From Neofusicoccum parvum (taxonomy: Eukaryota; Ascomycota; Dothideomycetes; Botryosphaeriales; Botryosphaeriaceae): 64,000 nt of DNA. The position numbers were made by a program, and so were the translations under genes. This document shows positions 44,354 through 55,970 of the stretch, one piece after another. The notes under the pieces were generated by a model. That model saw nothing but the letters and a program-made list of their open reading frames with translations, did not search any database and was not told where the DNA came from. The stretch is taken from assembly GCA_020912385.1 (NCBI GenBank), contig CP087208.1:806001-870000 (forward strand). Reading direction: 5' to 3'. The first letter of the stretch is position 1; each line of letters begins with the position of its first letter.

Positions 44354-47001
44354 TTAGATGAAGTTAGTCAGGCCCCCCTCGAAGAAATTGAGAGAGTCGA
44401 AAAAGCCAAAGGCTTCACCCGTGAAATCGGAGGTAAAGTCACGATCAAGAAAAGGATTGTCGTAACCCTGGGTTTCCCACCCCATCCCGCCAAATACGCC
44501 TGCGTTCGGCGCAGTTTGGTTCCAACTACGGTCAGCATCCGGATTGGCTGCCGACTGTTGTTCACGAGCCCCATCTTGCGGTCGATTCGTAGAACCCAGG
44601 CCAGGCTGATTCAATACGTGCTGTTGATGACTTTTTTGGAGTAGGTTGAGCTGGTTCTTCGATGGGGGGTTGAAAGTAGACAAGTGCTGCAGTATCTCAA
44701 CACATTGCTCCCAGCATTGCTCCAGTCGGGTCTTATTGATAGACTCTATGACCTGTGGACACGAGTGTGCCATGATCAGAACTATTCCGGCGGTGGATGT
44801 GTCTACCCGTTTGTTAGATTCATCTAAGGTACAATTGAAAGCGCGAAATGGCTTACAGAGCCCGTTGAACCACCATGCCCCTGTCACGGATGTTTTGTAG
44901 TTGTCGTGAATGAGTTCCAAAAGATCCATCGCTGCAGAAATGCATGACAGTGCACATTGCGCCAGAATTTTGGAATGGAGAGGACCAAGTCTTACTGTGG
45001 TGGATGATGTGTGATCATGGCCGTCGTTGCAAAGGAGAGTAAGTACGGGTCTATGAAGCATCATTTTGAGGTGCAGCAATCTGTCAGGAGAGTTAATCCA
45101 GATTACAGCACACAAGGGACGAAGATATGTACCTGGCCTGTAAAACGTTCGTCTGTCGCTGGAACATAGGTGATGTTGTGGAGCTGCTGCTTTGGGCTCC
45201 GCTATTCTTCGTCCAAGAAAGGAAATACGGGACGCCGGATTCGAACTCAGCCAAATTCGAGTCAAGTTTGACGAGGACATCAATGGCAGCGTATTTTTTG
45301 TTTGGCCCGGATGTTGGAGATGCAACGCAGTCAGTAGTAAGCCAAGGCTGGTAAACTTCGGAGAGGATCGCGGCACATATTTCGTTCAGCTTGATCGTCT
45401 CAACGTAAAACCATTTCCACGAAGGAGGTTCATGACCCAAGCCGGAGGAGGTACCCTGGCACATCTGCTCGTCTTCAAGCACGGAAGGATGTGGGAGAGA
45501 TGACGGCAAAGTTGCAGGTGGTCTGCCGAGCATCATGCTTACCGTGCTGTGGGGAGTAAGTCAGCTGGGATCAGTACGACAACAAAAGCTCTACAGAGAA
45601 CTTACATATCCATGTGCACACATCCATGCCAAGTCCGCCGGCGGATGTCTCTTCCAAGGACGTCACGGGCGCTATCCCCCATGTCAGTGTGCAAACCCAA
45701 TCCCTGAGCGACACGGCAGGCAACGCCGATGGCATTCCAGCAGCGGGATGGGAAGGGCGTGCTTTGTAGGTATAGGGCGGTGAGCAAGAAAGCCTGCACT
45801 ACTCCAATGGTGTTGACCTCCAAAAAGTCGAGGCCAATTAGAGCCTTTGAGCGCAAGAAGAATGAGTATGCAACGGGCTCCATGTCCGCCGGGGCAAGAT
45901 TAGAAAAATGGCAGCTCAATGCAAAGATGGAATTCAGGGCGCAGTGGAACACCATGAGATTCGCCGGCGTCTCTGGGGACCCTCCGAGACCGACAACGGC
46001 ACCAGAAGGCCGATCGTCTGTTGGGGCACCAGAAGGCACCCAGAGTCGCTCATACTGCTGCTCGAAGCTCTGGCGGTGGAAGAAGGGATACAGGCAATAC
46101 ACTCTGTCCCAGAAGGTCTCCAAGAGGTGGTCTGCCAGTGATCGAGGTGGTAGAACCAAGTTTCGCAAGTGATGCTGCAAGGATGATCGCGGATAGGCAG
46201 CAGGCTGAAACGCAGCGGACGAGAGGCCCCGGCTGATGCCCGAATGCGGTACACTGTTTGGCTTTAGGAAGGTCTGTTGCATGAAACTGACAGCAGAAGA
46301 GCGGCCAAAATACTCAGGCGTCGTTCCCATGTCAAGGTCCGCATCTGCAGCCGCTATCGCTCCCATTGCGCTCACCTGGCTCTCAGGATGCATAGACTCC
46401 AGAGCATTGCGGGAGGCACCGGTGGGCGTGCGTGCTGAGAGGGAGTAAGGCGTCTCCACAGCACTAGAGGCCGGACCGTCAGCCCCAGATGCAGCGACAG
46501 CAGATGTGACTTCCGACGGGGGCCGGTGGCCGTTGGAGGAGACGGAGGGCACGGGCGGCGTCGTGTTTTGGCTGGCGTTTGGGTTGGCGGCTGGATCCGG
46601 GTGGCCGCCAGAAGGCAAGACCGCAGCTGTTCCTGGCACATCAGATTCGCCGGGAGTGGCCCTGGCATCCGGACGAGCGGTCAGGGAAGGGACGTCAACG
46701 CCGGCGTTGTGGCAAGCCTGTTCCAGCTCCCGGATGCGCTGGTGCAGTGCTCTGATATAACTGCGCAGCGGATGTTATTATAAGGGACCAATGGAAAGGG
46801 ACAGCGAACACACGTATCATTACTCTCCGTGCGGGCATTGTCGGCTTTGTAGATGCACTGCTCAAGCGTGAAGGAGCGGCGGCGGCACGAGGCACAGATG
46901 GGCTTGCCGCCATCGCAGCGAGATTTCCGCTCACGGCACGGCTCGCACGCAAGAGCAATCTTGCGCCGATGCGACACCCTTTCACGTGGGGCAGCAGGCA
47001 T
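44354..47001 (-). CDS. Zn2Cys6 transcription factor with fungal_trans domain
   Basis: An 809-aa nuclear regulator. Exons: 47001-46814, 46760-45606, 45546-45133, 45080-44857 and 44802-44354. The zinc cluster has Cys at 19, 22, 29, 36, 39 and 49 (ACEPCRERKSRCDGGKPICASC), followed by the linker and coiled coil TYIRALHQRIRELEQA. The middle-homology (fungal_trans) region holds HHLRNLVLPPRSLADHLLETF, YPFFHRQSFEQQY, CRVAQGLGLHTDM, and HMDITVSMMLGRP across a splice. Then come LLHLKMMLHRPVL and WWFNGLYTSTAGIVLIMAH across another. Intron 4 (54 nt) is a multiple of three and open, so retention would insert 18 residues. The C-tail is acidic and aromatic (FDSLNFFEGG), like an activation domain. Control of the neighbouring PDR pump is plausible but inferred. 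Confidence 0.93.
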
Positions 47002-47449
47002 GGGGACAATCCAGCATGGCGGACTGGAATCAGGGCATGAGGGGACAGGAGAAATGGAGGTGGGGATTTGGGTTGAGCCAGGACCGGAACCGTTCCGGGC
47101 TGCGCCTTCGCTTGTCTCTACGCCAGGTGAGGAGTAAGTGGTTGCCGGCCCGTGCGCCTTTCGTTGTACAGCCGAGAGGACTCGGTGGTAGAATATACGT
47201 CTCAGCTTCAGCGAAGGGGTGTCTTCCGAGATATCCAATGAAAACAAAAGAAAAGGAGCTGCTCCCCTGGCTGTGCCCAGGGGTTCCTTTGGCGTGGCAG
47301 CGTCCTCCGAGGAGCTTGCTGCTTGCCTGCCCGGGCAAGGTTAGGCTAGATCACGAGACTGCAGGACCTCAAGCGCGCCCGGAAGCTCAGCTCCACCGAC
47401 CATCAACCTTCCCTAAGCTTCCTCAGCACCTCACCAGCGCGTAACAAAA
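47002..47449. promoter_or_regulatory. Divergent promoter between Zn2Cys6 regulator and RUD3
   Basis: 448 bp between start codons facing away from each other. No TATA box or clear binding site recognised. Confidence 0.45.
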
Positions 47450-49436
47450 ATGGCCGACGCAGAAGATGAAAAGGCAAAGGCCGAGAAGCTCGCCGCCGCG
47501 AAGAAGCGCGTACGCGTCCCCACGCTGTGATGCATCTCTGCACAGCTGTCCTCAATTGAAGCTTCCCTGCGCTAACGGCCACGTCGCGCAACCCAGTTCG
47601 AGCAATTGAAGAAGCAGAAGGGCAAGAAAGGCGGCGCGAAGAAGAAGGAGAAGGCCGAATCGGCCGATCCCGAAGCTTCGACTGCTGCCGACAAGCCGGA
47701 CGACACGCCCGACGAGCCCAAGGCTGCCGCTGACGATGAGCCCGCCGAGACGACCACCGAATCGCCCGTCGCCGAGGAGAAGGGAGAGGAGGAACCTGCT
47801 GCTGCTGAGGAGCCAGACAAACCTGCGGATGCTGCCGCCCCCACAAGGGCTGCCCATGGCCGGCACCCGTCGATATCGGTGCAGTCCAAGATGCGGTCAG
47901 ACTCGTTCCGGCAGGGCTCGATCGCAGCGGCTATGGGGTCGCCGTCAGCCATGAAGTCGCCTGGCCTGCCGCTCAGCCCCGGAGATGACGTGCAGGATAT
48001 ATACCGGAAGCAGGTGTTGCGGATCGAGGAGCTTGAGAAGGAGAACAAGCGGCTACAGACGGAGTCGCAGGAGGCCGAGACGCGGTGGAAAAAGACGGAG
48101 GAGGAGCTGGAGGAGCTGCGGGAGGCGAACAACGAGGTCGCTGAGCTGAAGTCGAAGGCGGACCAGGTAGAGGCGAAGTCGAAGGAGGTGGACACGCTGG
48201 TACGTCCCTTGCACCTCTGCAGCAATGGTTGGTGTAGAATGCTGACGAACGTGCTTGCTATAGCGAACGGAAATTACCAGCCTCCAACGCCAGAACTCGC
48301 AGCTGCAGACCCAAAGCAACAAGAACCGCCGCGTCTCCAACGCCTCGCCGTCCAACGACGACCTCGCCTCGCAGCTCGCCTCCAAATCCAACACCATCGA
48401 GTCGCTCGAGCTCGAAGTCTCCAATCTGCACACGCAGCTCTCGCAAGCCTCGACTGCTGCCACGGCACAAACCGATAAGCTCACCGAGCTGGAAGACAAG
48501 CTCGCCAAAGCCGAGCAGGCCGCGCAGGCCTCCGCCCAGGAACTGTCAGACCTCAAAGCCAACCTGGAGAAAGCCAGCGAGAGCGCCGCAAAAGAAGGCG
48601 ACTCACGCAGCTCCGCCGAGACGCGCATTGCGCAGCTAGAAGCCGAGCTATCAGCCGCGCAGCGCGCAGCCGACGAGGCAGGCAAGCGGGCGGAAACGCT
48701 CGAGAAGAAGGTCGAGACGCTGACGACGCTGCACCGCGAGTCGGACGCGCGCAGCCAGGCACGTCTGCGCGAGGCCGACAAGGTCGAGCGCGAGGCCAAG
48801 GAGCTGCGCAGCCGGGTCGCCGCGCTCTCCAACGACAACGCGCGGCTGAAGGAAGCCGCGGACGCGCAGCGCCGCACGGCCGCCACGGACGAGCACGACG
48901 CCGACGGCCTCGACGAGCTCGAGGACGAGGAGCGCCAGCGCCTGAGCTCGCGCATCCGCGCGCTCGAGGAGGAGAACTCGGACCTGCGCCGCGGCATCTG
49001 GCGCGACCACCGCGCGGCGCTGCAGCCGGGCATGGAAGAGGGCGGGGGCGCGCCCGGCGGCAACGGCTTCGACGACGTCGACCTGTCCAGCGCGACGAGC
49101 CTGTCTCGCGGCCCCAGCCAGTCGCACCGCGTCGGCGGGTCGAGCCTCTCGGACGTCATCAACAGCGGCATCACAGCCTTCACTGGCGGTAACGCTGCTC
49201 GCCGCAGCTCGTCCAATACGACGAAGCACCCGCCGCGCAAGCAGAGTCTCGGTCTGCTCGACGATGATGATGACTTCGCGTTCGATGAGGATGCGTTCAG
49301 GCTAGCGCAGGAAGAGGAGGCGCGGAAGCGGGTGGAACGCGTCAAAGAGGTGAAGAGGGGGTTGGAGAACTTCAGGAGCTGGAGGGTGGATATCGTGGAT
49401 ATGAGGGTTGGGATGGGGGGTGTGGTTGATGTGTAA
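47450..49436 (+). CDS. RUD3: Rud3-like golgin with GRAB domain
   Basis: A 611-aa coiled-coil protein expected on the cis-Golgi, where Rud3/GMAP-210-type golgins tether vesicles and bind Arf1 through a C-terminal GRAB domain. Exons: 47450-47509, 47597-48199 and 48264-49436. The start is MADAEDEKAKAEKLAAAKKR, then FEQLKKQKGKKGG. A Pro/Glu/Ala-rich acidic stretch (about 40-110) precedes the coiled coils. Those run from about 160 to 470 with heptads such as RIEELEKENKRLQTESQEAE and AETRIAQLEAELSAAQ. The C-terminal FRLAQEEEARKRVERVKEVK, then RGLENFRSWRVDIVDMR, fits the GRAB domain. No membrane segment, as expected for a peripheral golgin. Splices are supported by continuous heptads. Confidence 0.9.
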
Positions 49437-49747
49437 AGAGATGCGTGTATTATGACTGAAACTTGGGTCTGGGAACTACATTTTCTTCGCGTTATTCGTA
49501 TTTAGGGTTTCTAGGTATGTGATACCCTTGATTCCAGTCATTCATCATGGAGCGAGAGTGGTGTGGTTGTGATTATGCGGGATTTGAGATCCATGTGCTG
49601 CGGGTTTTATCAGAGTACGATTTCATCATTTCCCCCATGCTCCTCCAAGCAACAACCACTCAGCGTCAGCCATAGTTACCACCAGCACGCTCTCAGCTCC
49701 ACCTCAGCCTTTCTAACCCAAATCCTCCGCAAAGAAGAGCACAAACC
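49437..49747. other. Convergent intergenic
   Basis: 311 bp between the stops of RUD3 and the NTF2/SnoaL-like gene. Probably two 3' UTRs. Confidence 0.6.
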
Positions 49748-50200
49748 CTACTCCACACCCGCCGCGGCCGCCTCCACAACCGTCCTCTGCACATCCCTCC
49801 CCCTCACCAACACCTCCCCCTCCCACTCCATCATATCCACGCTCTCCTTCACCACGCCCCCCGGGAACCCGCTCATCCGACTAAACACCCACACCTTCGC
49901 CCTCCCGCCCTCCCCCGCCTCCGCAACCACATCCAACACCTCGGCGTGGAACCCGGGCATCTTGGCCATGGCGCCGCCGATCTGCGCCAGGAAGGCGGCG
50001 CGGTCGGCCGAGGGGGCCCCGCCGTCGTGCACGGCGCTGAAGGCCGGCGACATGTGGGCGGTCAGGAAGGGCGAGGCGTAGTCGTGCGTGTTGCAGAGCG
50101 TGGCGACCATCTGGCGGGCGAGGGACTTGAGGCGGGCGGGGGTTGCCGACGACGGGGACGCTGTCGTCGTCGTCGTCGTTGTTGTCGTTGCTGTGGCCAT
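49748..50200 (-). CDS. NTF2/SnoaL-like small protein
   Basis: A 150-aa single-exon protein. The first 20 residues are a Thr/Ala run encoded by an ACG/ACA-type repeat. The core (ARQMVATLCNTHDYASPFLTAH, SADRAAFLAQIGGAMAKMPGFHAEV, KVWVFSRMSGFPGGVVKESV) has the helix-helix-strand pattern and length of the SnoaL/NTF2-like alpha+beta fold. That fold serves as polyketide cyclase, hydratase or simple binding domain. No catalytic residue can be assigned. Assignment is by pattern, not by a diagnostic motif. No signal peptide. The next gene on the same strand starts about 3.3 kb upstream, so it is not obviously co-transcribed. Confidence 0.7.
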   Translation of the reverse strand: MATATTTTTTTTTASPSSATPARLKSLARQMVATLCNTHDYASPFLTAHMSPAFSAVHDGGAPSADRAAFLAQIGGAMAKMPGFHAEVLDVVAEAGEGGRAKVWVFSRMSGFPGGVVKESVDMMEWEGEVLVRGRDVQRTVVEAAAAGVE

Positions 50201-51400
50201 CGTGTTGGAGGCCGACGGTGTCTGTTTTTTTTTTTTCGGGTGTGGGTTCTGGGGGCGCGGGAGAGGGTGGGCTTGTGGGGTTTGGGTCGCGAGAATGCTA
50301 TGACCATGCGTGGCTTATGTATGTCTCCAGCCGTGGCGTGCGGTGCTCCCCTCCACCACGCTGTGGGATGGGGGGCGTGGCGGCCCGGCCCTGAGAACGG
50401 AGGTGGGGTTGGGGAGCCGCCGTCGGGTGAGGTTGGTTTTTGGTTTTCTTGTCATGTACGACGACATGAAGCGTGTCCGTCCAAAAGCGGTTCGGCTCGG
50501 GCGGTTCGACCTATAGCGTTCCCGATCCAAGGTTGTGTTCCTGCACAAGCTTCGCGCTATCCGATGCCATCTCCGCTCTAGCTAGGTCCCTGAGGACTCT
50601 GTGTTAGATGCACATTATAGTAGATCTACGCTTAGAAGGAAGACGACTAGCGCAGGGAGAACGTGGAGGGAGGGTCTGTGGGGGTCTCGATGGGAGATAG
50701 TGGATTAGAAGACCTCAAAGTTGAAGGATAAGACAGCCCGTGGCATAGCTCATGATTATTGAAGAGGATTACTTATCTGCCTGATTATTTTCGAGTTGCC
50801 GAAAGTTAGACCATAGTTGATTTTAGTTCACTGGTGGTAAACTCATAACTAATCAGATAGTGGAGAAGAGAAGCCTGATTCCGCAACCCCGCCTCTTCAC
50901 GCAATTTGTTGCCGCAAGGAAGTGAACGTGTGATAGTTGTGTTTCTAGAGCACATTCACTTTTCGCATTCTATAAGGAAGGCTACCAAAGCTTTCTCCAT
51001 CGACCTAAAGGTTCCGAGATCCCTAGCACATATGCAGGTGAACTGGCCCATGGCACGGCGCTTTAATAAAGTAGCAATTGTGAAATTAGCCCCGACCACG
51101 CCTTATACGGCGGGGAAAACACCCGAAAGGGAGTTTAATAGGCACCAAGAGGTGCTGACTTTTTGCGTTCGATTCCGCCCAAGGTCACTCACATGTCTGC
51201 GTAACTTTTTTTTTTCAGTTTCAACTTTCAGCTTCTGCGACACTCAAACAAAACAATAGCAGCAGGCTCCAAGTTGATACCAGAAATTTTATCAGTCAGT
51301 ACAGATCTTTGCAGTACATACAGCCCTTCCTCGATCCCAGACATATGTCCGCGTGAGCGTTCCAATGTATAGACAGGCCTCCACATTACCCTCCCCACAC
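50201..51400. other. 1.2-kb intergenic region
   Basis: Starts with the promoter of the SnoaL-like gene (A-rich run near 50230 on its strand). From 50580 it is AT-richer, with no gene motif, up to the 3' UTR of the ligase gene. Confidence 0.55.
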
Positions 51401-53466
51401 TCACAACTTCGCCTCCCTCGAAACCTCCTTCTGCGCCAGCTCCCTCAGCCCCTTGCGTAATATCTTCCCGCTCTGCATGCACACTCGTTAGCCACTCCTC
51501 CAACCCCAAGGAACATGGCTTGCCACTCACCGGATTCTTCGGAATGCTATCCAAAAACTTCACACCGCCCGCCAACCTCTTCGTCCGACTCACCTTCCCA
51601 TCCATAAACCTCACCACCTCCTCCTCGGTGACGCCACTCCCCTTCTCCCCCCTCACCACATACGCCCTCGGCAGCTCCTCCCCATCGATCGTCACGCCCA
51701 CCACCGCCGCGTCCGCGATGCCCTCATGGTCGAGCAACAGCGCCTCCAGCTCCGCGGGCGCGACCTGGTTCCCCTTGACCTTGATGAGCTCCTTCTTGCG
51801 GTCGACGATCCACAGGAAGCCGTCGTCGTCGGCGTAGGCGATGTCGCCGGTCTTGAGCCAGCCGTCGGGCGTCAGCGTCTCCTTGGTGGCGGCGGCCTTG
51901 TTCCAGTAGCCCTTCATGACGTTGGGCGCGCGGATCCACAGCTCGCCGCGCGCCCGCCGCGGCACCTCGGCGCCCGAGTCGTCCGCCACGATCTTGGCCT
52001 CGCAGTTGGGCGCCAGCTCGCCGACGCTGGACGTGCTGCTGCGGGCCGTGGGGTGCCAGCCCGTGGCCGTGCAGGTGATTCTGTCAGGCGCGCGGGCGCG
52101 GGTCAGTTGAACGCAGAGATGATGGAGAAAGGGAAAGGGAGGGTGGAGGAATGGGGTTCGGCGCGTGCTGAGGGAAAAAAAACATACTCGGTCATCCCCC
52201 AGCCTTGCTTGACGTTGACGCTGTTGTTGGGCCACAGCTTCTCCAGCTCGACGCACATCTCGCGGCTCAGCGGCGCGGCGCCGCAGGCGATGCGCTCGAT
52301 GCTGCTGAGGTCGAACTTGCGGACTGCCGGGTGCTTGGCCATGGCGACGACGACGGGCGGGACCAGGGCGAGCTCGCTGATGCGGTAGGCTTGGATGTAC
52401 TCGAGCATCTTGAGGAAGTCGAATTTCTGCATCAGATAGACCGGGATGCCGATGAGCGGGGCGTGTGCGCAGAAGATGGTCTGGTGGATATGCTGTTAGC
52501 TGAGGATGAACTGTATACGAGGTGTGTGGAGGAAAAGGCCTGTGGAGTTTGAAATGCACGTGAGAGGTTAGAGCACTCATCCGGGCGGAAGTGCAAGTTA
52601 ATGGCCACTCTCACGCCTGGATAAGTACTTCAATCCCCCGCGTGCAATACAGCCGCCACACGGCTTTGAATCAACTACTTGACATTCAATCGGATACATA
52701 CCTGGCCCATGGCATGGTAAAGCGGCACGAAGCAGAGATAGCGGGCACGTTTCGTACGCTCCTCAAACTGCGGATCCATGCGCGCCCACGACAGAGTCTG
52801 GTGCGTGTTGGCCACATAATTGCGATGCGTGATCTCCACGCCCTTCGGCACGCCCGTCGTGCCCGACGAGTAATTCAGCACGACCGTGCGGCTCAGCTCC
52901 TCGGGCGTGGTCAGCTTCTGCCAGGCGAAGCGGGCGCCCACCTCGGGCTCGGCCAGCAGGGCGCTCCAGTGGCGCACATTCCCAAAGCTCTTGCCCTGGC
53001 CGTCGAAGGTGGCGTAGCCGTCGTCGAAGGTGAAGATGCGCGACTCGTCCATGCCAATGCTCGCGGCGGCCTCCAGGCCCGTCTTCACGCTCTGCTCGGC
53101 GCACACCAGGAACTTGGCGCCCGAGTCCTGCAGCTGGTAGGCCAGCTCGCGCGCCACGTACGTCGGGTTCGCGCCGGTGAAGATGCCGCCCGCCATCACG
53201 GTGCCGAGCAGCACGGCCGGGAAGAAGATGGTGTTGCCGGAAAACAACAGCAGCCGGTCGCCGGGCTGGAAGCCGGCGGCGCGCAGGCCGGCGGCGAAGC
53301 GCTGGGACCATAACCGGAAGTCGGGGAAGGTGAGGAAGTACTTGTCGGGGCGGGCGGCGTCCAGGAAGGCCTGGTGGGTGGGAATTGGGGCTGTGGGGGA
53401 CTGGAACACGTAGGTGGCCAGGTCGACGGCGGGGATGTCGACCTGATAACGCGATTTTATGGGCAT
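51401..53466 (-). CDS. 4-coumarate-CoA-ligase-like acyl-CoA synthetase, peroxisomal
   Basis: Adenylate-forming enzyme that activates a carboxylic acid with ATP and joins it to CoA; 559 aa. Exons: 53466-52702, 52480-52188, 52080-51531 and 51472-51401. Motifs are the AMP-binding YSSGTTGVPKGVEITHRN (199-216), LVPPVVVAMAKHP, GAAPLSREMCVELEK, QGWGMTE (A5 motif), GELWIRAPNVMKGYW, DGWLKTGDIAY (A7), and DRKKELIKVKGNQVAPAELE (A8). The last is IPKNPSGKILRKGLRELAQ, whose Lys is the adenylation lysine and which appears only after removal of the third intron. The protein ends EAKL, a peroxisomal PTS1. This suggests activation of an aromatic, fatty or metabolite side-chain acid for peroxisomal beta-oxidation or biosynthesis. 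Intron 1 (221 nt) is long for this locus; intron 2 is 107 nt. Confidence 0.93.
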
Positions 53467-55970
53467 TTTGGCGGCGTTGCGGAGCGATTGAGGGCTGGTG
53501 GAAGGTGGGCTTGCGGGATTCTGGGGACGGCGATGGCGCAAGGAAGATCAGTGGGGAAATTTGGGGCGTGGAGAAACGGGCAGTCTGGCAGCAGGAAAAC
53601 ACGAGTCTACGCGGAGATTGGCAAGCCCGGCGTGCGAGGTAGAGTGGTTAAGAGCAGACCAGCAGCTTGCGGACGGGGCATGGTCCCTTTTCTTGCTGGG
53701 CGGCCGGGACTACGTGATTGGCACTGGCAGCAGGTCCTAACTGGGGTCGAGCGATTCGTTGCCGAGCGCCTCTTTGCGGGGATTGTGTGGAGTACTCGAC
53801 GCTTACCCGCCCTCCTACCGAGGCTCTTTGGACGCCGTGGGCGAACTCGTGGCCGCCATTCCCCGGCCCGTTGCCGCTGCTGCGCGCCGTGTCGCCGTGC
53901 ACTGCGGCAGCGACATGCGCGTCGGAGGCAGGGCGGACTTAAGCCACCATGCCACGACAGCCGTTGGGGTCACGACGCCGCGCCATGATGCCGTGTTGAG
54001 CGCAGGCGCGCCCGCTGCGTCCGGCGGCGCGTGGGACTCGGCCGACTGTGCTCGTCCGTGGCAGCGCATCTGCGCGTCAGAAAAGTCTGAGTGAAGTGGC
54101 GGCAACCGGATGTGGCAACGAAGCGGCGGCCGCGTTACTTAGGCTCAACACCAAAGCATGAGGGCCGACACCAGCTGCGGTTGGCGCCCAGGCGGGAGAG
54201 CGCATCAAATAAGCAACCGTGGAGAGGCGACTCGCGGAAGCACCGGCGGACAGCAAAGGCGCCGCGCTTCGGCCGGGACAGGCTGGCGCTGGAGGGCGGA
54301 CGGCTGCCGAGCGGGCGGGTAGGCGCAGTGGCACGCCGGTCCTGGTCGTGCAGCGCCGCCGACTGACGTTGAGAACACGAGCGCGGTGAGAAGAACGAGA
54401 GTGCGAATGGGAGAGGGCGAGGTAGGACTAAGGTTGGCAGTAAGCTCGCGACTGGCAGCCTGTCGGAGGGTAAGTAAGCGAGGCGAGCCAGGCGCTGCAG
54501 CTACTCGGCCGCAGCCGACGTCTTGTCTCAACACCCCAAGCCCGTCGTTTCACCTTAGCTGGCCGGACACGACAACCTCCATCTTGACCCCGACTGCCGT
54601 TTGCGGCCGGCCTACTGTCTGAGGTCGCCTTCACCACCGCCTGGAAACACTCCTGCGCGCCCACTCCGACAGAGAGCGTCGGACTACCCGGCTCCTCGCC
54701 AGAAAACAAGCTGCGCCTCTCTCGACAGCAGTCCGTTTGCTGGGACAGCCAGTCGCTCGACACCCTCTGCCAGCCGCGGTCCCGATGCGGAGTGGCCCTT
54801 TGAGACCCTCCGAGACGAATCGAGTGTCTGTGCCAGCGGCTCGGGCATAGTCAGAGCTATATCGCCTTGACGCCTCGGTGCCGGCGTTGTGATGTCGTCA
54901 GGTCCGCTCTGCTCACCCGGCCCGCGAGCAGCGGCGTTGCGGGAAAGAGCTGGGAGCTTGTGTGTGGCCTGCGGTGCAAACAAGACCAGCCAAACAAGCA
55001 AACACCATGCCAAGCATGTGTATATGAACGCATGGTGTTGAGCGATAAGCGAAATTGCACTGGCTGATCACCCGCCCGCCCGCCTGAGGCTCTTCGCCGT
55101 GGTCCAGCCACCGCGTGCACTAGTCTGCATCCTGCCCCCCTGTGCAGCTCTTCCGCCCGCCTCCCGTCCTCGCGGTTTACAATCTGACACGACTGCGCCT
55201 CGCTCCGCAAACCTCTGTCATGCGAGCTTTCCACCACTCGCAGACCGCGCTCGGCCAGAGCTGCCGTGGTTTCTTCGTGGCTCCTCGGATGCTGGAAGCC
55301 TCCAGCGTCTCTAAATGGTCGGACTGTCAAACTTCGCACACCGACCCGCCACCTGAGACTGGAACACTGTGCTTCGAAACTCCATGTGTGGAGATCTCGT
55401 CTGAATCTGGAAACTATGACCTTCCGCACCTGCGCCGCAACATCCACGCGGGGGCAGAGATCTTCGAGCTCGCACTGCTAACCACTTCTGTTCCTGCCCC
55501 ACTAGTCGCCATCCATCCCTGCTCTACACCATTCACGGCGCGTCGTGATGCTTAGCTCTCTAGTTTCCGTCTGTCGGAGCTTCTTTCGCTCCAAGCTTGG
55601 CGTCTCAGTATACTCCACTTCTCACACACCCTCCATCAGCCCCGCGCGCCACGGAGACCGCAGCTGCCCAGCTGTGGCCTTCGGCTGGGCTTCCAGACTG
55701 TCTGGCTTACCGCTTGCTTCGAGCATGGCTGATGGCTAAGCTTTTGACTTAAGCCTCCCAAGACCGGCCGGAGAGGTATAAAGACCTCATACCTTCTCCG
55801 CCGAGAGAAGCCATCATCAGCATCACCACCTCTCAGCTTCGCATCAGCTTCACTCCAATCCTTCTTGCGCAGGTCGCTTGTTACACTCAACTTAATTCAA
55901 TCATTAGTAATTCCTTCACTCGAAGCCACTTCCAACCCTCAAAACACCACACTCCACCACATCCATCAAG
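53467..55970. other. 2.5-kb intergenic region
   Basis: Divergent spacer between the ligase and the Egh16-like gene. Open frames on both strands lack motifs and splice partners. The last 200 bp hold the TATA box and pyrimidine-rich leader of the Egh16-like gene. Confidence 0.55.
55777..55783 (+). promoter_or_regulatory. TATA box of the Egh16-like gene
   Basis: TATAAAG lies 194 nt before the start codon and is followed by a CT-rich, CACC-containing leader typical of strongly expressed fungal secreted-protein genes. Confidence 0.55.

Noticed and set aside
48053..49345. Ser/Arg-rich minus-strand open frame of 430 codons
   Set aside because: It is the antisense shadow of the RUD3 coiled coil; the Ser-rich look is the complement of Glu/Ala/Lys codons.
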